From: Megalopta genalis
Taxonomy: Eukaryota > Arthropoda > Insecta > Hymenoptera > Halictidae
Direction: 5' to 3'
Assembly (NCBI RefSeq): GCF_051020955.1
Contig: NC_135017.1
Location: 31,838,689-31,902,688, forward strand
Length of the DNA stretch: 64,000 bases
This document shows, piece after piece, positions 31,861-44,099 of this stretch. The notes under the pieces are model-generated. The model saw only the letters and a list, made by a program, of their open reading frames with translations. It did not search any database and had not been told where the DNA came from. Each line of letters starts with the position of its first letter. The first letter of the stretch is position 1. Both the position numbers and the translations under genes were made by a program.

Positions 31861-32776
31861 ACAAGTGTGTTATTTTAATCAGCGGAACGAAACAATTGCG
31901 ATGGTAAAAATGTCATAAAAAGTAATAAAAGCCTGAACAAATCGGAGTCTTTAATTTCGATTGTATTAGTGCGAGTCTCGCCGACGTTCGATCCATCGCT
32001 AGGTCGGACATCGAACGCGTTTAACACTCGGCTGACTCCAAAGGAAATTCCTCCAGTAGTGGAGACACAATTTTTCCAGATACGATGGAGATCTTTTTAC
32101 CAGTTATAGACAAAATACTGTCGAAACAGTCGGACAGGAATCCATCGCGACGACGTAGTGACCCTCGGGTGGCAGGATTAGTGTCTCGAAAAGTAATTTG
32201 TACTTGGCAACGGGACACCATTTGCCTAAGTGCCAGTTAACTGTAATCAAATCGTTCAGACAAATACCAGACCGGAGATTCCCGGATTAAATAGGGAACA
32301 ATTATTCGAGCGATCGTATCCTACGGACGATATCCGATTACCATTTGTCTGATAATCACCGTGCAGGGCTAATTCTGCTCTTCGTGTATCTGCTCGCAAC
32401 GAATCAGAGGGAGTGCCGAACATAGATGCGGCCGAAATTGTCTGGGGGCTGGTTGCGTAATGGAGTTTTGGATCAGTTGGTCCGGATCGTGTCGGCAGTT
32501 GTTCCCGTCAACGTCGTCAGACGTGAAAACCGCATTCCCGACGTTCCGTGTATCATGCACTCAGTGGCGCAGTAAATTGAGCAATGATGATTTACGTTGC
32601 TAGGTTAGAAATTCGATGCGGCACTTTCGCTCGGAACGTTTCGGCGAGATTTATTCCGTAATTCACTGTGACCGATGCGTATTTCATTGGAACTCCTTTG
32701 GACCTCTTTGTCGTATTTTAACGAGTCAGATTTTTTTTTCGTAGTGGAGATTTGTAGTAATGTGCAGGTAGGCATG
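31861..32776. other. Unique GC-moderate DNA
   Basis: No repeat family. Minus-strand frames at 32021-32221 and 32369-32560 are not recognised. The block is CpG-bearing and free of MITEs, so it may contain host sequence under constraint. Confidence 0.35.
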
Positions 32777-33450
32777 TACAGTGGCCCACAAAAGTGTTCG
32801 TACACCTTTAAAAACGCAATAACTCTTTTAAAACTGAACTACGAGACTTGAATTGTTTTCAGATGATAGCAGGACTAGTACACCAGACGATGACCAAAAT
32901 GCTTTTTTTAAATTTTGTTATTACTTAAAATGACAAAAAAAAATAAAAAAAACTCTCGTTTTTTAACTTTTTTAACTGAGCCTATAACGAAAATTTAAAA
33001 AATGCTTCTCATAGATCTCGGTAATTTATATGCATGCTGAAAATTTTGTCGAAATCAGTTGACGTTGTTGAACGTTATAACAAATTAAAGATGACAAAAA
33101 TCGCAGTTTTATCACGACTTTGACCAAAAACTAGAAGAAATCTGCAGTTTCGTAAATCTTTCAACGCTTGTAGCTCGACTTTAGGTTAACCTATTTCGAC
33201 ACAATTTTCAGCATGCATATAAGTTACGAGAGGCATTTTTTAATTTTCGTTACAAGATCAGATAAAAAAGTTTAAAAACGAGAGTTTTTTAATTTTTTTC
33301 TGCCATTCCAAATAATAGCAAAATTTTAAAAAGACATTTGGTAGTGGCTAGTAGACTAGCTCCTCTATCATCTAAAAAAAATTCAAGTCATTTAGTCAAA
33401 AACACAAAAAAGTTATTACGTTTTAAAAGGTGTACGAACACTTTTATAGT
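32777..33450. mobile_element. Family C palindromic element, near full-length copy C6
   Basis: About 670 bp. Outer left CAAAAGTGTTCGTACACCTT faces outer right AAGGTGTACGAACACTTTTA. AACTCTCGTTTTTTAACTTT faces AAGTTTAAAAACGAGAGTTT. GCATGCTGAAAATTTTGTCG faces CGACACAATTTTCAGCATGC. So the whole element folds on itself. Other copies: 3290, 14445, 15727, 16817, 22574, 39235, 41274, 54896. No protein is encoded. Confidence 0.88.
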
Positions 33451-33501
33451 TCCTTTACTTTGGAATGAGATTCTATTTATATATATAATTTATAATATAT
33501 A

Positions 33502-33874
33502 TATACAGGGTGTCCCAAAAATGTCTCGCAAACCGGAAATGAGAAATTCCTGGGATCATTTGAAGTAACTTTTTCCTTAGCGAAAATGCAACCAATGGCT
33601 TCGTTAACTAATTATTAACGAAAAACACTGACCAATGAGAGGCGAGCTCGTCTAGCGCTTGGTGGCCGAGCCAATGAGCGCACGAAGCCCAGTTCCGCTC
33701 ATTGGCTCGGCCGCTTTGCGCCAGCATATCTCACCTCTCATTGGTCACTCTTTTTCGTTAATAACTCGTAAACAAAGCCGTGGATTGCATTTTCTCCAAG
33801 GACAAACTTACTTCAAATTACCTCAGAAACCTCCCATTCTCGGATCGCGAGACATTTTTGGGACACCCTGTATA
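33502..33874. mobile_element. Family A palindromic MITE, best copy A4
   Basis: Ends ATACAGGGTGTCCCAAAAAT and TTTTTGGGACACCCTGTATA are inverted copies inserted in a (TA)-rich site. It carries four CCAAT boxes: GACCAATGAGAGG, AGCCAATGAGCGC, CGCTCATTGGCTC and TCTCATTGGTCAC. Confidence 0.93.
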
Positions 33875-33951
33875 TATATAATTTATTATTCCTTTACTTC
33901 GGAATGTGAGATTCTATTCTCTTGTCATCAATACTTATTCATTCAAGTAGG

Positions 33952-34165
33952 TGTAGAATGAATGAATAATTATAGACTCAAAGTAACCTTTTACAATTTT
34001 TTATGATATTTAAACAAAAACTTAACAAAATATCATTTTCTATATTACAGTTAATAGATAATAGAAATATACAAATATAGCTTTCTTTTTGGTTTCTGTT
34101 TAAATTATGTAAAAAAAGTGTAGAAGTTACTTTGAGTTTATAATTATTCACAGCACTATCGGTGG
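33952..34165. mobile_element. Family N palindromic MITE, copy N2
   Basis: GAATAATTATAGACTCAAAG faces CTTTGAGTTTATAATTATTC, nearly perfect over 20 bases. It shares ATTTAAACAAAAACTTAACA with N1. Confidence 0.8.
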
Positions 34166-34185
34166 TCTCCTTCAACTGAAACATC

Positions 34186-34352
34186 CTCTATATTTAAAAA
34201 GAACTTAACAAAATATTATACTTGTGCATTTCTATATTAGAAAAAATAGAAAATAGAAATATATAAATACGATAATTTTGTTGAGTTTTCGTTTAGATAT
34301 CAGTAACAACGTAAAAGTTATTTTGAGTCTATAATTATGGACATTATTGTAC
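34186..34352. mobile_element. Family N copy N3, left end lost
   Basis: AAGAACTTAACAAAATATTA on the left and GTTATTTTGAGTCTATAATT on the right match N1 and N2. Confidence 0.6.
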
Positions 34353-34783
34353 ACAATAAATACAAAGTTACATTTTATTCTAAGAAATTATTGCGATCGA
34401 AAATGTTCTAATCATGATAATTGTAATGAAAACACTATACGGCTAAATTGTTTGCGATTGTAGCCAAGGATCTATTATTGTAGAGGAGACTGTTCAAAGA
34501 GGGTAGTTACACGACTGATGCTAATCTCTGGTGATAAAGATGAAGGTAATTATGCAAAAAAAAGATCGTTATTCGATTGACTTCCCTTTGTAAATTCTTT
34601 TAGGGTTATGGTAAACGAGTCATCGTTAGTTTTCATCGACCATCACTTCACTGATACGATTTCATCGACACCGAGCTTTACCGGCATTTATTACCGACAT
34701 TATCTGTTCTACGTAATTCTACATTATCCATGGCTGTTTCAGGAAGTCGATCGACTACGATACGATTTTTTCTCTCAATATCC
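34353..34783. other. AT-rich spacer
   Basis: Nothing recognised. Confidence 0.4.
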
Positions 34784-34907
34784 TACACATACACCCCCAT
34801 CCAAAAGTATTAGAACATTTACAGAAAATTAAATAAATTTGAGAAACCGAAAGGAAATTCTTATAATTTCGACAAACCAAATTTTATGAAATTGTAACAA
34901 GTAGATT

Positions 34908-35112
34908 ATATACAGGGTGAAATGTAACTGCTGATACAACCGAATAGAGGCTGATTTTATATCAAAGAACACTATTCAATAGTGTACTAATTTTTCAATC
35001 TACTTTTTCTCGGAGACGAAAAAAGAATGAAAAAATGTTATTGTCTTTTAATTCGACTTATTTTTGTTTTCGTAGAATCAGCCCCTATCCGGTTGTATCA
35101 CCAGTTACATGA
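34908..35112. mobile_element. Family M copy M5
   Basis: TATACAGGGTGAAATGTAAC then TGATACAACCGAATAG faces CTATCCGGTTGTATCACCAG then TTACAT. The outer right end is lost. Confidence 0.65.
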
Positions 35113-35199
35113 ATTAAAATTTCTTTTCGACAATACATCCACCACGTTTTTCATTATTTCCTGGACTAACTCAGGCATCTGTTCTTATTTGGTTCCATG

Positions 35200-35418
35200 T
35201 ACAGTAAATTCTCTCCAATTGTCCCTCAGCTTTCAAGCAAAAATGGACAATTAGGGAAGAGGAAATATGATTATTCGAGCCTTGCGGTTCGTTTTTATAG
35301 TTACCGATTGAAAATAATTATAAAAACGAGACGCAAGGCTCGAATAATCGTACCTCTTCTTCCCAAATTGTCCATTTTTGTGCGTAATCTGAGCGCGAAT
35401 TAGGGAGAAATTACTGTA
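35200..35418. mobile_element. Family D hairpin MITE, copy D5
   Basis: Near-perfect palindrome ending AATTAGGGAGAAATTACTGT. The inner arms share TTTTTATAGTTACCGATTGA with D4, so D4 and D5 form a subfamily. Confidence 0.85.
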
Positions 35419-35852
35419 TTTAGAAAACACATCGGGAAACGATGCCTGTCTAACCAAACGAGAACTGTGAAATGAACTCAGCATACTTTTTTAATGAACA
35501 GAATGCAATAAATGGCAAAACCGATCGCATAAGTGACAAACACTTATAACTTAATATGTACTTTCGACAATATAATATCATAGAACTCGCAGACATTACC
35601 TAAACTGAATGAAAAACTACAAAATTTATACTAAATAAGGTACTCTAATACTTTTGGAGGAGAGTGTTTGTCTTCAATTAGCTTCATCCCTAGATTCATA
35701 TTTAGTGGATTATGTGTAACGCGAGTTCTTGTCGTTGTTATAGTAGAAGGGGTTAAGGAAAATATGCAGGATTTACTCACTGTTCTACCCTTAGAGTTCA
35801 AACCTTCCACTACCGAAAGGGAATCGTATCGCATTTCCTTCCGGTAGTTCTT

Positions 35853-35982
<130 letters not shown>

Positions 35983-37438
35983 CACAATCATGAAAGATGT
36001 GAAAAGTTATATCCCGTCGTAATTTCTCATTGCTACCGTCTGTAATAGTTGACGAGGTATTATTATATTTTGGATTTCAATCTACTTCCGACTTTCCAAT
36101 GAATCAGATACGAAAAAATAATGCTAGATCATACGCGACAGCGAGAAGAATCGTATGACAAGACCCAAGTATTGGAATCTGAGGAATACATTATCGCGAG
36201 TTGAAACTTTTCAACCGTGAAGGTGGTTCGAGCATACTGACTTTATAAGAATCCTTCATAAAGTGTCGAAAGTGGTATCGTAAGACGTGCCCATCGCAAA
36301 AGTATCAAAAGTATTACGCTTTTATAAAGAGAAACGCTTTCCTTGTAAAATCTCAGAAACACCAAAGTGGTATAAAGAGAAGTACTCCTTGTACGACGTC
36401 AAAAGTCGACGATTACCATGAACGTAACTATCACGATCTCCTTAACGCTACGATGCTATTGCGAATGCACTTCACAAAGCATCCTTAACTCCATTGAAAG
36501 TGATCCATTCGTTACAGGGAATAAAAACAATGCAGACGAGAAAATCCTCGAGTACAATACAATTGACTTTATCATTGAACAAATTCATTTTTTCGTTAAA
36601 ACATTGGAAATGTTTCGAAAAATTGAGATCACGTTGATTTTGTTGGATAGGTAATTGAGAGCGTGATGCGTGAAGAGAATGAAGTTAGAACTGGTTAAAA
36701 CGATGATGAAAGTAGAGAGTGAAAGTTATGTTTGAAGTTTAGAAATGTATTTTTTATTTATGTGAAAGTGTGAAATAAACTATATCGGAAAACCAACAGC
36801 GTCGGTTTTCTTATCAAATATCAGATTTTTTCTAATGAAATCGTGATTTATTTCGTCCGCCAATCGATGCGTCTTTGTGTTCCTTTTTAAAACGTGTCAA
36901 AAAATATCATGTCGAAAATTGATAAATAAATAAATGTTGTTCTGGTCGCGTATGTAACTCGATACACCGTGCGTTGCGTTGGTTATAAAAAAGAGGTAGC
37001 GGGAAGAAACGAAAAACACGGTGTACAAATAAAAAGTAGCAGCAGGTACAAACACATTCTGCTTTATCCACACACTTTTTCGTATACCGGAATCTCGCTG
37101 TGCAGTTGTCGAATTGTGCTATTCCAAATTTCAACTGAATACGAACAGAAAGTGCTGGGATTGCTATTGGTCGAAAGCTTATCTGCATCATATATGACGG
37201 GTTCATGTTCCACTTAATTAGTTAATGAATTATACGAAACGATTTATGCGTAATTTAGCGTATAGGAAATAGCGTACTGAAAATATACCGGCTTGTAAAC
37301 GTGGAAAACAATTTCAAACTTAAAAGATATTTTTTGTGAATTGTAAAAAAATGTTTAATTAAAGAATGCTTTTTAATTTACAAACACTATAGATGAGAAG
37401 ATATTAGATAGGGTCGACAGTTTTGTAACCTGTTCACG
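35983..37438. other. Intergenic, no gene recognised
   Basis: Open frames at 36418-36654 and around 36907-37217 have no recognisable content. 36900-37210 is slightly GC-richer. Confidence 0.4.
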
Positions 37439-37970
37439 ATGGAACAAAATAAGGCACATTTCAGACATTTTATGTTATTTTATTATCGCAAAGGTAAAAG
37501 TGCCACACAAACAAAAAATAAGATATGTGGTCTTCACAGAGAAGTTGCTTTAGCTGAAAAAAACCGTGCTCAAGTGGTTCAGCGTAGAATTAGCAGACAT
37601 TAAAAATGTAAAAAGCGATTCATGAGCACTTTGTAAAACTTGGTTACGTAATTGGTTACGATGGATGGGTTTCGCAAAACTCGACAAGAAAACATTTGCT
37701 GCACCGCATATCCATTTGTGATTCTCAGAAAAATGCAACTTAAACATACCGTTTTTTAAAGCAAATAGCCACGGGTGCTGAAAAATGGATCAGTTACAAC
37801 AATGTTGAGCGAGAAGATCCTGGTGTAAGCGAAATGAGCCATCATTCCCCATCCCAAAAACCACTCTTCATCCGAAGAAAGTAGTGCTGTGTGTCTGACG
37901 GGATTCCTGTATTATGAGATTTTACCACACAACCAGATAATAAATTCAGATAACTATTGCTCACAACTAA
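37439..37970 (+). pseudogene. Third mariner transposase, decayed N-terminal two thirds
   Basis: From ATG at 37439 the frame reads MEQNKAHFRHFMLFYYRKGK then SATQTKNKICGLHREVALAE, the mariner N-terminal helix-turn-helix, ending at a stop at about 37601. Further on, HLLHRISICDS, then GAEKWISYNNVE and QKPLFIRRK continue the protein through stops and frame changes. The motif TGDEKW reads TGAEKW, so the first catalytic aspartate is lost. The C-terminal part is missing; a family A half-element begins at about 37985. Neither terminal repeat is recognised. This is an old, dead copy. Confidence 0.85.
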
Positions 37971-37984
37971 ACGAAGCTCATATC

Positions 37985-38162
37985 CGTTCACTGACTCGAC
38001 CATCTTGCGCCAACCGAGCTCGCCTCTCATTGGTCAGTGTTGTCTGTTAATAATTCGTAAATAAAGTCGCGGATTGAATTTGCGCCGAGAAAAACGTTAC
38101 TTTAAATGACCTCAGGAACCCCTCATTTCTCGATTTTGAGTATCTTTTGGGTCGTCCTGTAG
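37985..38162. mobile_element. Family A right half, copy A5
   Basis: GCCTCTCATTGGTCAGTGTT, ATAATTCGTAAATAAAG and the end GGGTCGTCCTGTA match the right arm of family A. The left arm is replaced by the mariner pseudogene. Confidence 0.75.
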
Positions 38163-38630
38163 AAATGTCGCTATTGAATTTTCCTGAAAAATCGCTACAA
38201 ACCTTCCGGACCAACAAATAACTTTAAACATTTGATACAGTGAAACATTTTATTATATTGAAATCAATAAACATTCGGGCACCAATACACATGCAACAAA
38301 AATCGACACGAAGAAGTTAACTTCCTTTTTAAAAATTTCACTAAATCCTCTAATCCTGTGTGAATCGCTGTGCCTCTCTTCACAATTGTATGGCGATTAT
38401 CACGTAGCAGATTAAATCCGAAATTTTTATATTCGAGACAGATCGTTACAGTATAGTCGACTGTTAGAACTTTCTAAAAATATATTACTTTAACGATTTC
38501 AGCATCATATTAAATTGCGTACTTGAGCTATAATTGGTACATCCACTTTTGAAATACAACGAAAGTATTGCATCTGACAAAAATGATACGATCCGACAAG
38601 TAACTCTACATTCAAAGATATACAGGGTGG
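38163..38630. other. AT-rich spacer
   Basis: Nothing recognised. Confidence 0.4.
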
Positions 38631-38944
38631 GGCATTTTAAACGAGACACGTGAATAACTCGCTTAACAAGCGTGGTCGCTCGTTTTTGACAATAGAAAAA
38701 AATAAATGTCAGAAAAAAGTTGTTTGACTTCGAGGGGCACATTATTATGATGTCGTTAATTTTTTTATACATGGAGGCGTAGAGGACATATGAAGATTTT
38801 TATGATAATCTAACTTTTTATTTACATTTTGATAAAGTCTTTAGAAGTCTTAGTCTTGAAGATCATTCAAGGTCACAACAAATGAATTACAATGAAAACA
38901 AGCGAGTTATTCAGGTGTCTCGTTTCAAACGTGCCACCTTGTAT
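38631..38944. mobile_element. Family F MITE, copy F2
   Basis: TACAGGGTGGGGCATTTTAA then ACGAGACACGTGAATAACTC faces AGCGAGTTATTCAGGTGTCT then CGTTTCAAACGTGCCACC. The left part keeps CGAGGGGCACATT and GGCGTAGAGGACATATGA as in F1. It is a deletion derivative of the transposon at 21381-22439 without coding sequence. Confidence 0.88.
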
Positions 38945-39234
38945 ACAATCGTTTAAGAAAACATTCGAACACTCCTTCGATGAAAATTATTTCTTTCAAA
39001 TTGAATGAAATGTTTTTTGCCGAAAGAAGTGTCAAAAGAAATTTTTTAAAGTTACAATCAATAGAAATAACGAACGAAATAAAAGAATTATGTATGTCAA
39101 CTTCTTCATCTGGGTCTATAATAAAAACATACACGTGTGCATGCTATTCGAATTCGGTTGACGCAGAGACAATCTGCAGGGATCGAAGGATATAAATATC
39201 CCCAGATTTATTACAGTTACCGATTGAGAGCCGT

Positions 39235-39560
39235 AAAAAGCTACGATATTCACTATCTTTGATTGTTTGTAGATCATAACAATGTGAACCAATTCCGATG
39301 TTTTCAACATGCATATAGATTATTGGTATCTATAAACGCATTGTTTGATTTCTCGTTACAGAAAAAGAGGTTAATAAAAATTGTAATTTTTTTCATGCTT
39401 TATCGTCATATCGACAAATTACAGTTTCTGTTCAAATTTATTCTCCCATTGCCTAGGAAACTAGTCTATCTAAGACTTGAAAAATATGCAAGTCATTCAA
39501 CGCAATTTGAACAAATTTATTCCGTTTCAAAAGCAGTCCAAATATTTTCCCGACCGACTT
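39235..39560. mobile_element. Family C half-copy C7 (diverged)
   Basis: CCGATGTTTTCAACATGCAT, TTTGATTTCTCGTTACAGAA and GCAAGTCATTCAACGCAATT match the right half of C8 or C6 with many changes. Confidence 0.5.
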
Positions 39561-39642
39561 TTTGACGAATTTCCGGTACTCTACACTTTTCGAAATTTAT
39601 TTTGTCCTTTCTAGCGCTAAAACCAATCTAATCAAATCAATA

Positions 39643-40265
39643 TATACAGGGTGTTCCACATAATTGTCGCCACGATTCTTCGAACACTTTCGACGGTCTA
39701 TCAAAATAATGTTCCCAATAAAAGATAATCAACTATATAAAAAATTTCAGAAAAGATGCATTTCAAAAAATCAAGATCATCTTTACTTTTTCTAAATTGC
39801 ATTTTTCACTTCATATTATCGTAGCTAGTGTCAAGAAGAATTCAAAGACCTGTTATGCCATAACCTTCGGACAATCTTGACGAAAAAAAATGAAATGAAT
39901 GAAGCGATATATGTTTTCGTTCAAAATTGTTTTAATTCATATCGTACCAATTCGAAGTGTGGAACACCTAAAGCAGAATCGCTTCATTGATTTCATTTTT
40001 TTCTTACATCAATGTCATCCGAAGGTCGTCGTATAACAGGTCGTTGAATTCGTCTTCACACTAGCTACAATAATATGAAATAAAAAATATACCGTGCAAT
40101 TAAAAAAAATGAAGGTAACATTGATTTTTTGGAATGAAACATTTATTCTGAAATGTTTTATATACGCGATCTGTAGCTGACCAAAAACTGTTTAACTTTC
40201 CTTGGGAACATTTTTTTGTGAGACTGTCGGAAGTGTTCAAAAAAGTTATGTGGAACACTCTGTAT
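39643..40265. mobile_element. Inverted-repeat element K
   Basis: Ends TATACAGGGTGTTCCACATA and TATGTGGAACACTCTGTATA. Arms run to the middle: TTCATATTATCGTAGCTAGT faces ACTAGCTACAATAATATGAA, and ATTCAAAGACCTGTTATGCC faces TATAACAGGTCGTTGAATTC. The centre is near 39955. About 620 bp, no coding capacity seen. Confidence 0.88.
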
Positions 40266-41273
40266 AATCACATTCATCTCGGAAACCATCCAACGCTTTA
40301 TAAAAATCCGCTGATTCTACAACGTTCTAGCGTTGAAATTTTATCGTTGGGGAGCGTTTCTATATCGTGGCCGGTCAATCTCGTATTGGACCGGCGTAGA
40401 ATGCGAAACAACACTCGACATAATCCGAGCGCAGGAAATACGCCAGTCAATCCATTTCACTGCGATTTATGTGATAATCACCGGGCACTGTCTAGAACCA
40501 TTCTCTGTGTCTCGGCTCCGGTAGATCGTGGTCGTGGTCGTGGTCGTGGTCGTGTATGAAATTGTTCTCGGACCACGTAACGGGACATCTGACTATAGGG
40601 ACGTCTTGCCTGTCAGCGTTGTCGGTGTCCCTGTTGTCAGCTTCCACGCCACGGTCCGACAATATAGCGTTGTTTACGTACACACCGGGGGTGTACACTC
40701 GTGAACAAAAGTGGGTCGTCGGCTGTGAAAAGACCGGCCGGGCCGGTTTTACAGTTTTTAACTAAAATTGGATTGAAAGTAAACACGATGGGGGAGTATC
40801 GGGTAAAGCACGGTTGACTTTCGCGATGGCTTAAGATGGATGGATAGACTCTCGAGGCTTCTTCGCGGCGTTTACTCAACGACCTGCGATCGATTTTCGA
40901 TCATATCGGAAGGCGATACGACGTACAGACGGGTAACAATGCTGACCATAATACCGCTCGGCGATTTTGTATCGTTGGGAACTAGAGCGATCCAGGGAAT
41001 AAGATCTCATTGTCGGTGAAACTTCGAACGTTAAGAGCACGATAATTTTTCGGCATTATTCTTCTCCGCGTCTTCTTCGAGGATTCGGAGAAATTTGCAT
41101 CGGTGTAACTTTTTTTTGCTGCTCGCAACCCCTTTCAATGTTTACAGCATTTACAGGGAAATTTGATTTACCATGGTCTTTATATGATTTATAATATGAA
41201 TATAATATAAATGAATATGGGTATAATATAATATATGATCCGCATTATATTTATATATCGCTAATACAGCGAG
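40266..41273. other. Unique GC-moderate block with a GGTCGT hexamer run
   Basis: MITE-free. (GGTCGT)n of about four units lies at 40529-40555. The plus frame at 40218-40559 ends RGRGRGRV because of it. No domain recognised. It may be host regulatory or exon DNA. Confidence 0.35.
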
Positions 41274-41970
41274 GGACGAAATTGAGTGGACACCCTTTAA
41301 AACGCAATAACTTTTTTCCAATTGGACTAAACGACTTGAATTTTTTTTTAGATAATAGAGGGACTACCCTACTAGACAATATGACTGAAATGCTTTTTTC
41401 TAATTTTGCTATTACTTGAAATGGCAAAATAAATAAAAAGAACTCACGTTTTTTTTTAACTTTTTCATCTGAACCTATAACGAAAATTTAAAAGATACGT
41501 TTTCTAGATCTTAATTACTTATATGTATGCTGAAAATTTCATCGAAATTGGCCGATGTTGTTAAAAGTTACAAACAATTAAAGATCGCGAAGATCACAGT
41601 TTTGTCCCGATTTTTGACACTTCCGACCAGTAAGTGTGAGAAGTCTGCAGTTTTTTAAATCTTTTAACGCTTGTAACTTGACTTCGTGTCGAACTGATTC
41701 CGATTAAACTTTCAGCATGCATATACATCACCGAGATCTACAAAACGCATTTATTTAAATTCTCGTTATGGATTCAGATTAAAAAAGTTAAAAAAACGTG
41801 AGTTTTTCATTTATTTAGTCATTTCGAGTAATAACATAATTAGAAAAAAGTATTTTAGTCATTGTCTACTAGACCCTCTGTCATAAAAAAAAATTCAAGT
41901 CATTCAAACCACTTTTAGGAAAGCTATTGCGTTTTAAAAGGTGTCTACTTAATTTTGTCACCCACTGTAT
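41274..41970. mobile_element. Family C palindromic element, copy C8
   Basis: Ends TACAGCGAGGGACGAAATTG then AGTGGACACCCTTTAAAACG, and CGTTTTAAAAGGTGTCTACT then TGTCACCCACTGTA. GTATGCTGAAAATTTCATCG faces CGATTAAACTTTCAGCATGC. Full length. Confidence 0.88.
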
Positions 41971-43200
41971 AACGCAGAATCGTAAAAATAATAAAAAAGA
42001 AGTAGATAATTCTTGTATTATAATTTTCCATTTTAGTCAGCACTGAAAGGTTTAACCCAACGCGGCTGATTCTCATTAAAATCGATACATTTTGGTCAAC
42101 GGGCGAGTGACGTCGTGCGGTTGAATATTCATATTCATGTGTAATATTTTTATTCTGGAATCTATCAGAGAATTCAATATTGAAAGCAAACCGAAGTTTA
42201 TACAAAGTTATGAGGTATTAAATATTAGCTCGTACGAAAAATTTTTTCGTTTTTCAAAATAATTTCATCCAGCAAGAGTGTTATAAAAGCACTTGATTCG
42301 GTATTTTGTCAATAAAAAAACAGGACTTCTACCGGCATAAGATCTGAAAACTATAACGGAAATGGCAAAAAGTGATTTTACTCTAAACATTCAAATATCG
42401 TCTCTCATTTTCTCGTGAAAGAGCGAAACAACTTTGCAAACGACCCGGTACAATTTTATGCCTTGCTTGCCATAGCTATGAAAAAAGTTGTTTCTTGTCA
42501 ATAAAAGTTCATCTCAGTCTGTTCAATGAAATAATTATTTACTTTGCTCTAATATTTTTTGCATCATCACATGGTTTCAATTAACGGAAAGTTATTTATG
42601 CATGATTTACTTGTATCAATACACAATCATTACATACGGTAGTGGATTTTCGTGGATCGTGGTTTAAGAACCATAATTCACTATTTTGGTCCTTTTAACT
42701 ATCTATTTCCCCTTGCAATTCCTTACATTATGAACGAACAGTCTGTTAACTATCGCACTGCGGTTGTCGGATTATTTTGTTATTTTGTTACATTAGAAAC
42801 AACGGAAAGGGTAATATGTCTGCAAGAAATCTCCTCAAAAAAATATTTAAAAAAAAATTGCTGAATAAAACTCAGAATTGTATTGAAGCTTTGTCAATAA
42901 TACAATTGCAAAAATGGTTCGTCGCACAGTGGGGAAAAATGACCAAGTTTGTGTCAAAATCGTAGAACCTTTGAAAGAAATAAAATAGTGAGATGATTTT
43001 ATTTAAATTAAGCTTGAAATATTCTGGAATAGGGGAAAATTATAGAGAATATCGTTAAATTTGATATATGTATTTCGATAAACATTTTGGTTTATCCATT
43101 ATGAAATGCGACTAAAAAGTGACTTTAAAATCTAGACTCTTCATATGATGCAATTCAGAATAGGCATGTATTCTATCGGTTTGTCTACATATATATTTAT

Positions 43201-43204
<4 letters not shown>
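41971..43204. other. AT-rich intergenic DNA
   Basis: Open frames at 42652-42965 are not recognised. Confidence 0.4.

Positions 43205-43239
<35 letters not shown>
43205..43239. repeat. (CT)n microsatellite
   Basis: About 17 CT units within a TATA-rich flank. Confidence 0.95.
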
Positions 43240-43243
<4 letters not shown>

Positions 43244-44099
43244 ATTATGTATATAAATGTATATAAATATGTATATAAAAATGAATAAATGCATCAAACA
43301 AAATGGCTCTGAAACTGAAATGAATTAAAGAAAAATGAATTAAATCGTTTTTTCTCCAACTCTGATGTGTTATACAAGTTTTGCTACGAGATTTAAATTT
43401 GGAATATCCAACATTTTATCCAAAAATATCTAGAACATTTTAAGCATAATTAAAAAAGAAAAAATCATGTCTCCATCTCATTTCTGTCAAACGTTCCAGA
43501 ATATTGATACAAACATTTTTCCTCAGTCTGCCCGTTCCGAGGGTTAATGAAAATATCAGTTTTAGCGAGCGTATTTTCACAAGGGAACACGCCAATTTTA
43601 ATGAGATTCTGGTATAATGTAGTTTGTTGAAAAATATTTGACACGTGATCTTTTATATCCGCAATGATCCGTATCTAGAGGTTGAGGAAATATGGTTTGT
43701 GTCCTCAAAATCGAGGGTGAAAGCCATAGTTCTTCTATAACAATGAATTTCTTTTTACAATGCGTGTTTTTGATAAGAAAAATTGTACTTTTTAAAAAAT
43801 GTTTAAACAAATAACTTCTTCGGAACATTTCTCGCGCGATTAAATGTGTCGATCAAAAATACATATTTAAAAAAAAATCATTGTTCTACACCGAGCTGTT
43901 GAGAGCAAAAACCATTTATTTTTTACCCCCCAGATATGGATCATTGCAGATATAAAAAAATACCTGTCAAAACTTTCAGAAAACCATATTGTACTAAAAT
44001 TTCATTGAAATCGGCGTGTTACACTTGGAAACATTTCCTCGTTAGCCTATAATACAGATTTGATCGATATAAGTTTTCAAAAAATCCGCTGGAAAGTCT
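43240..44099. other. AT-rich DNA with an old dispersed repeat
   Basis: AGATATGGATCATTGCAGAT near 43933 and GAAATCGGCGTGTTACACTT near 44009 parallel the words ATATGGATCATTGCA and AAATCGACGTTTTACACTTA at about 9640-9765. Confidence 0.45.

Larger units (their letters stand above)
34784..35670. mobile_element. Inverted-repeat element R hosting two younger MITEs
   Basis: ACACCCCCATCCAAAAGTAT then TAGAAC near 34790-34816 faces TCTAATACTTTTGGAGGAGA near 35643-35663. M5 (34908-35112) and D5 (35200-35418) lie inside, which gives the order of insertion: R first, then the two MITEs. Confidence 0.6.

Noticed and set aside
40218..40559. RGRGRG-ending frame as an RNA-binding tail
   Set aside because: The run comes from a GGTCGT hexamer microsatellite with no RGG context or domain.
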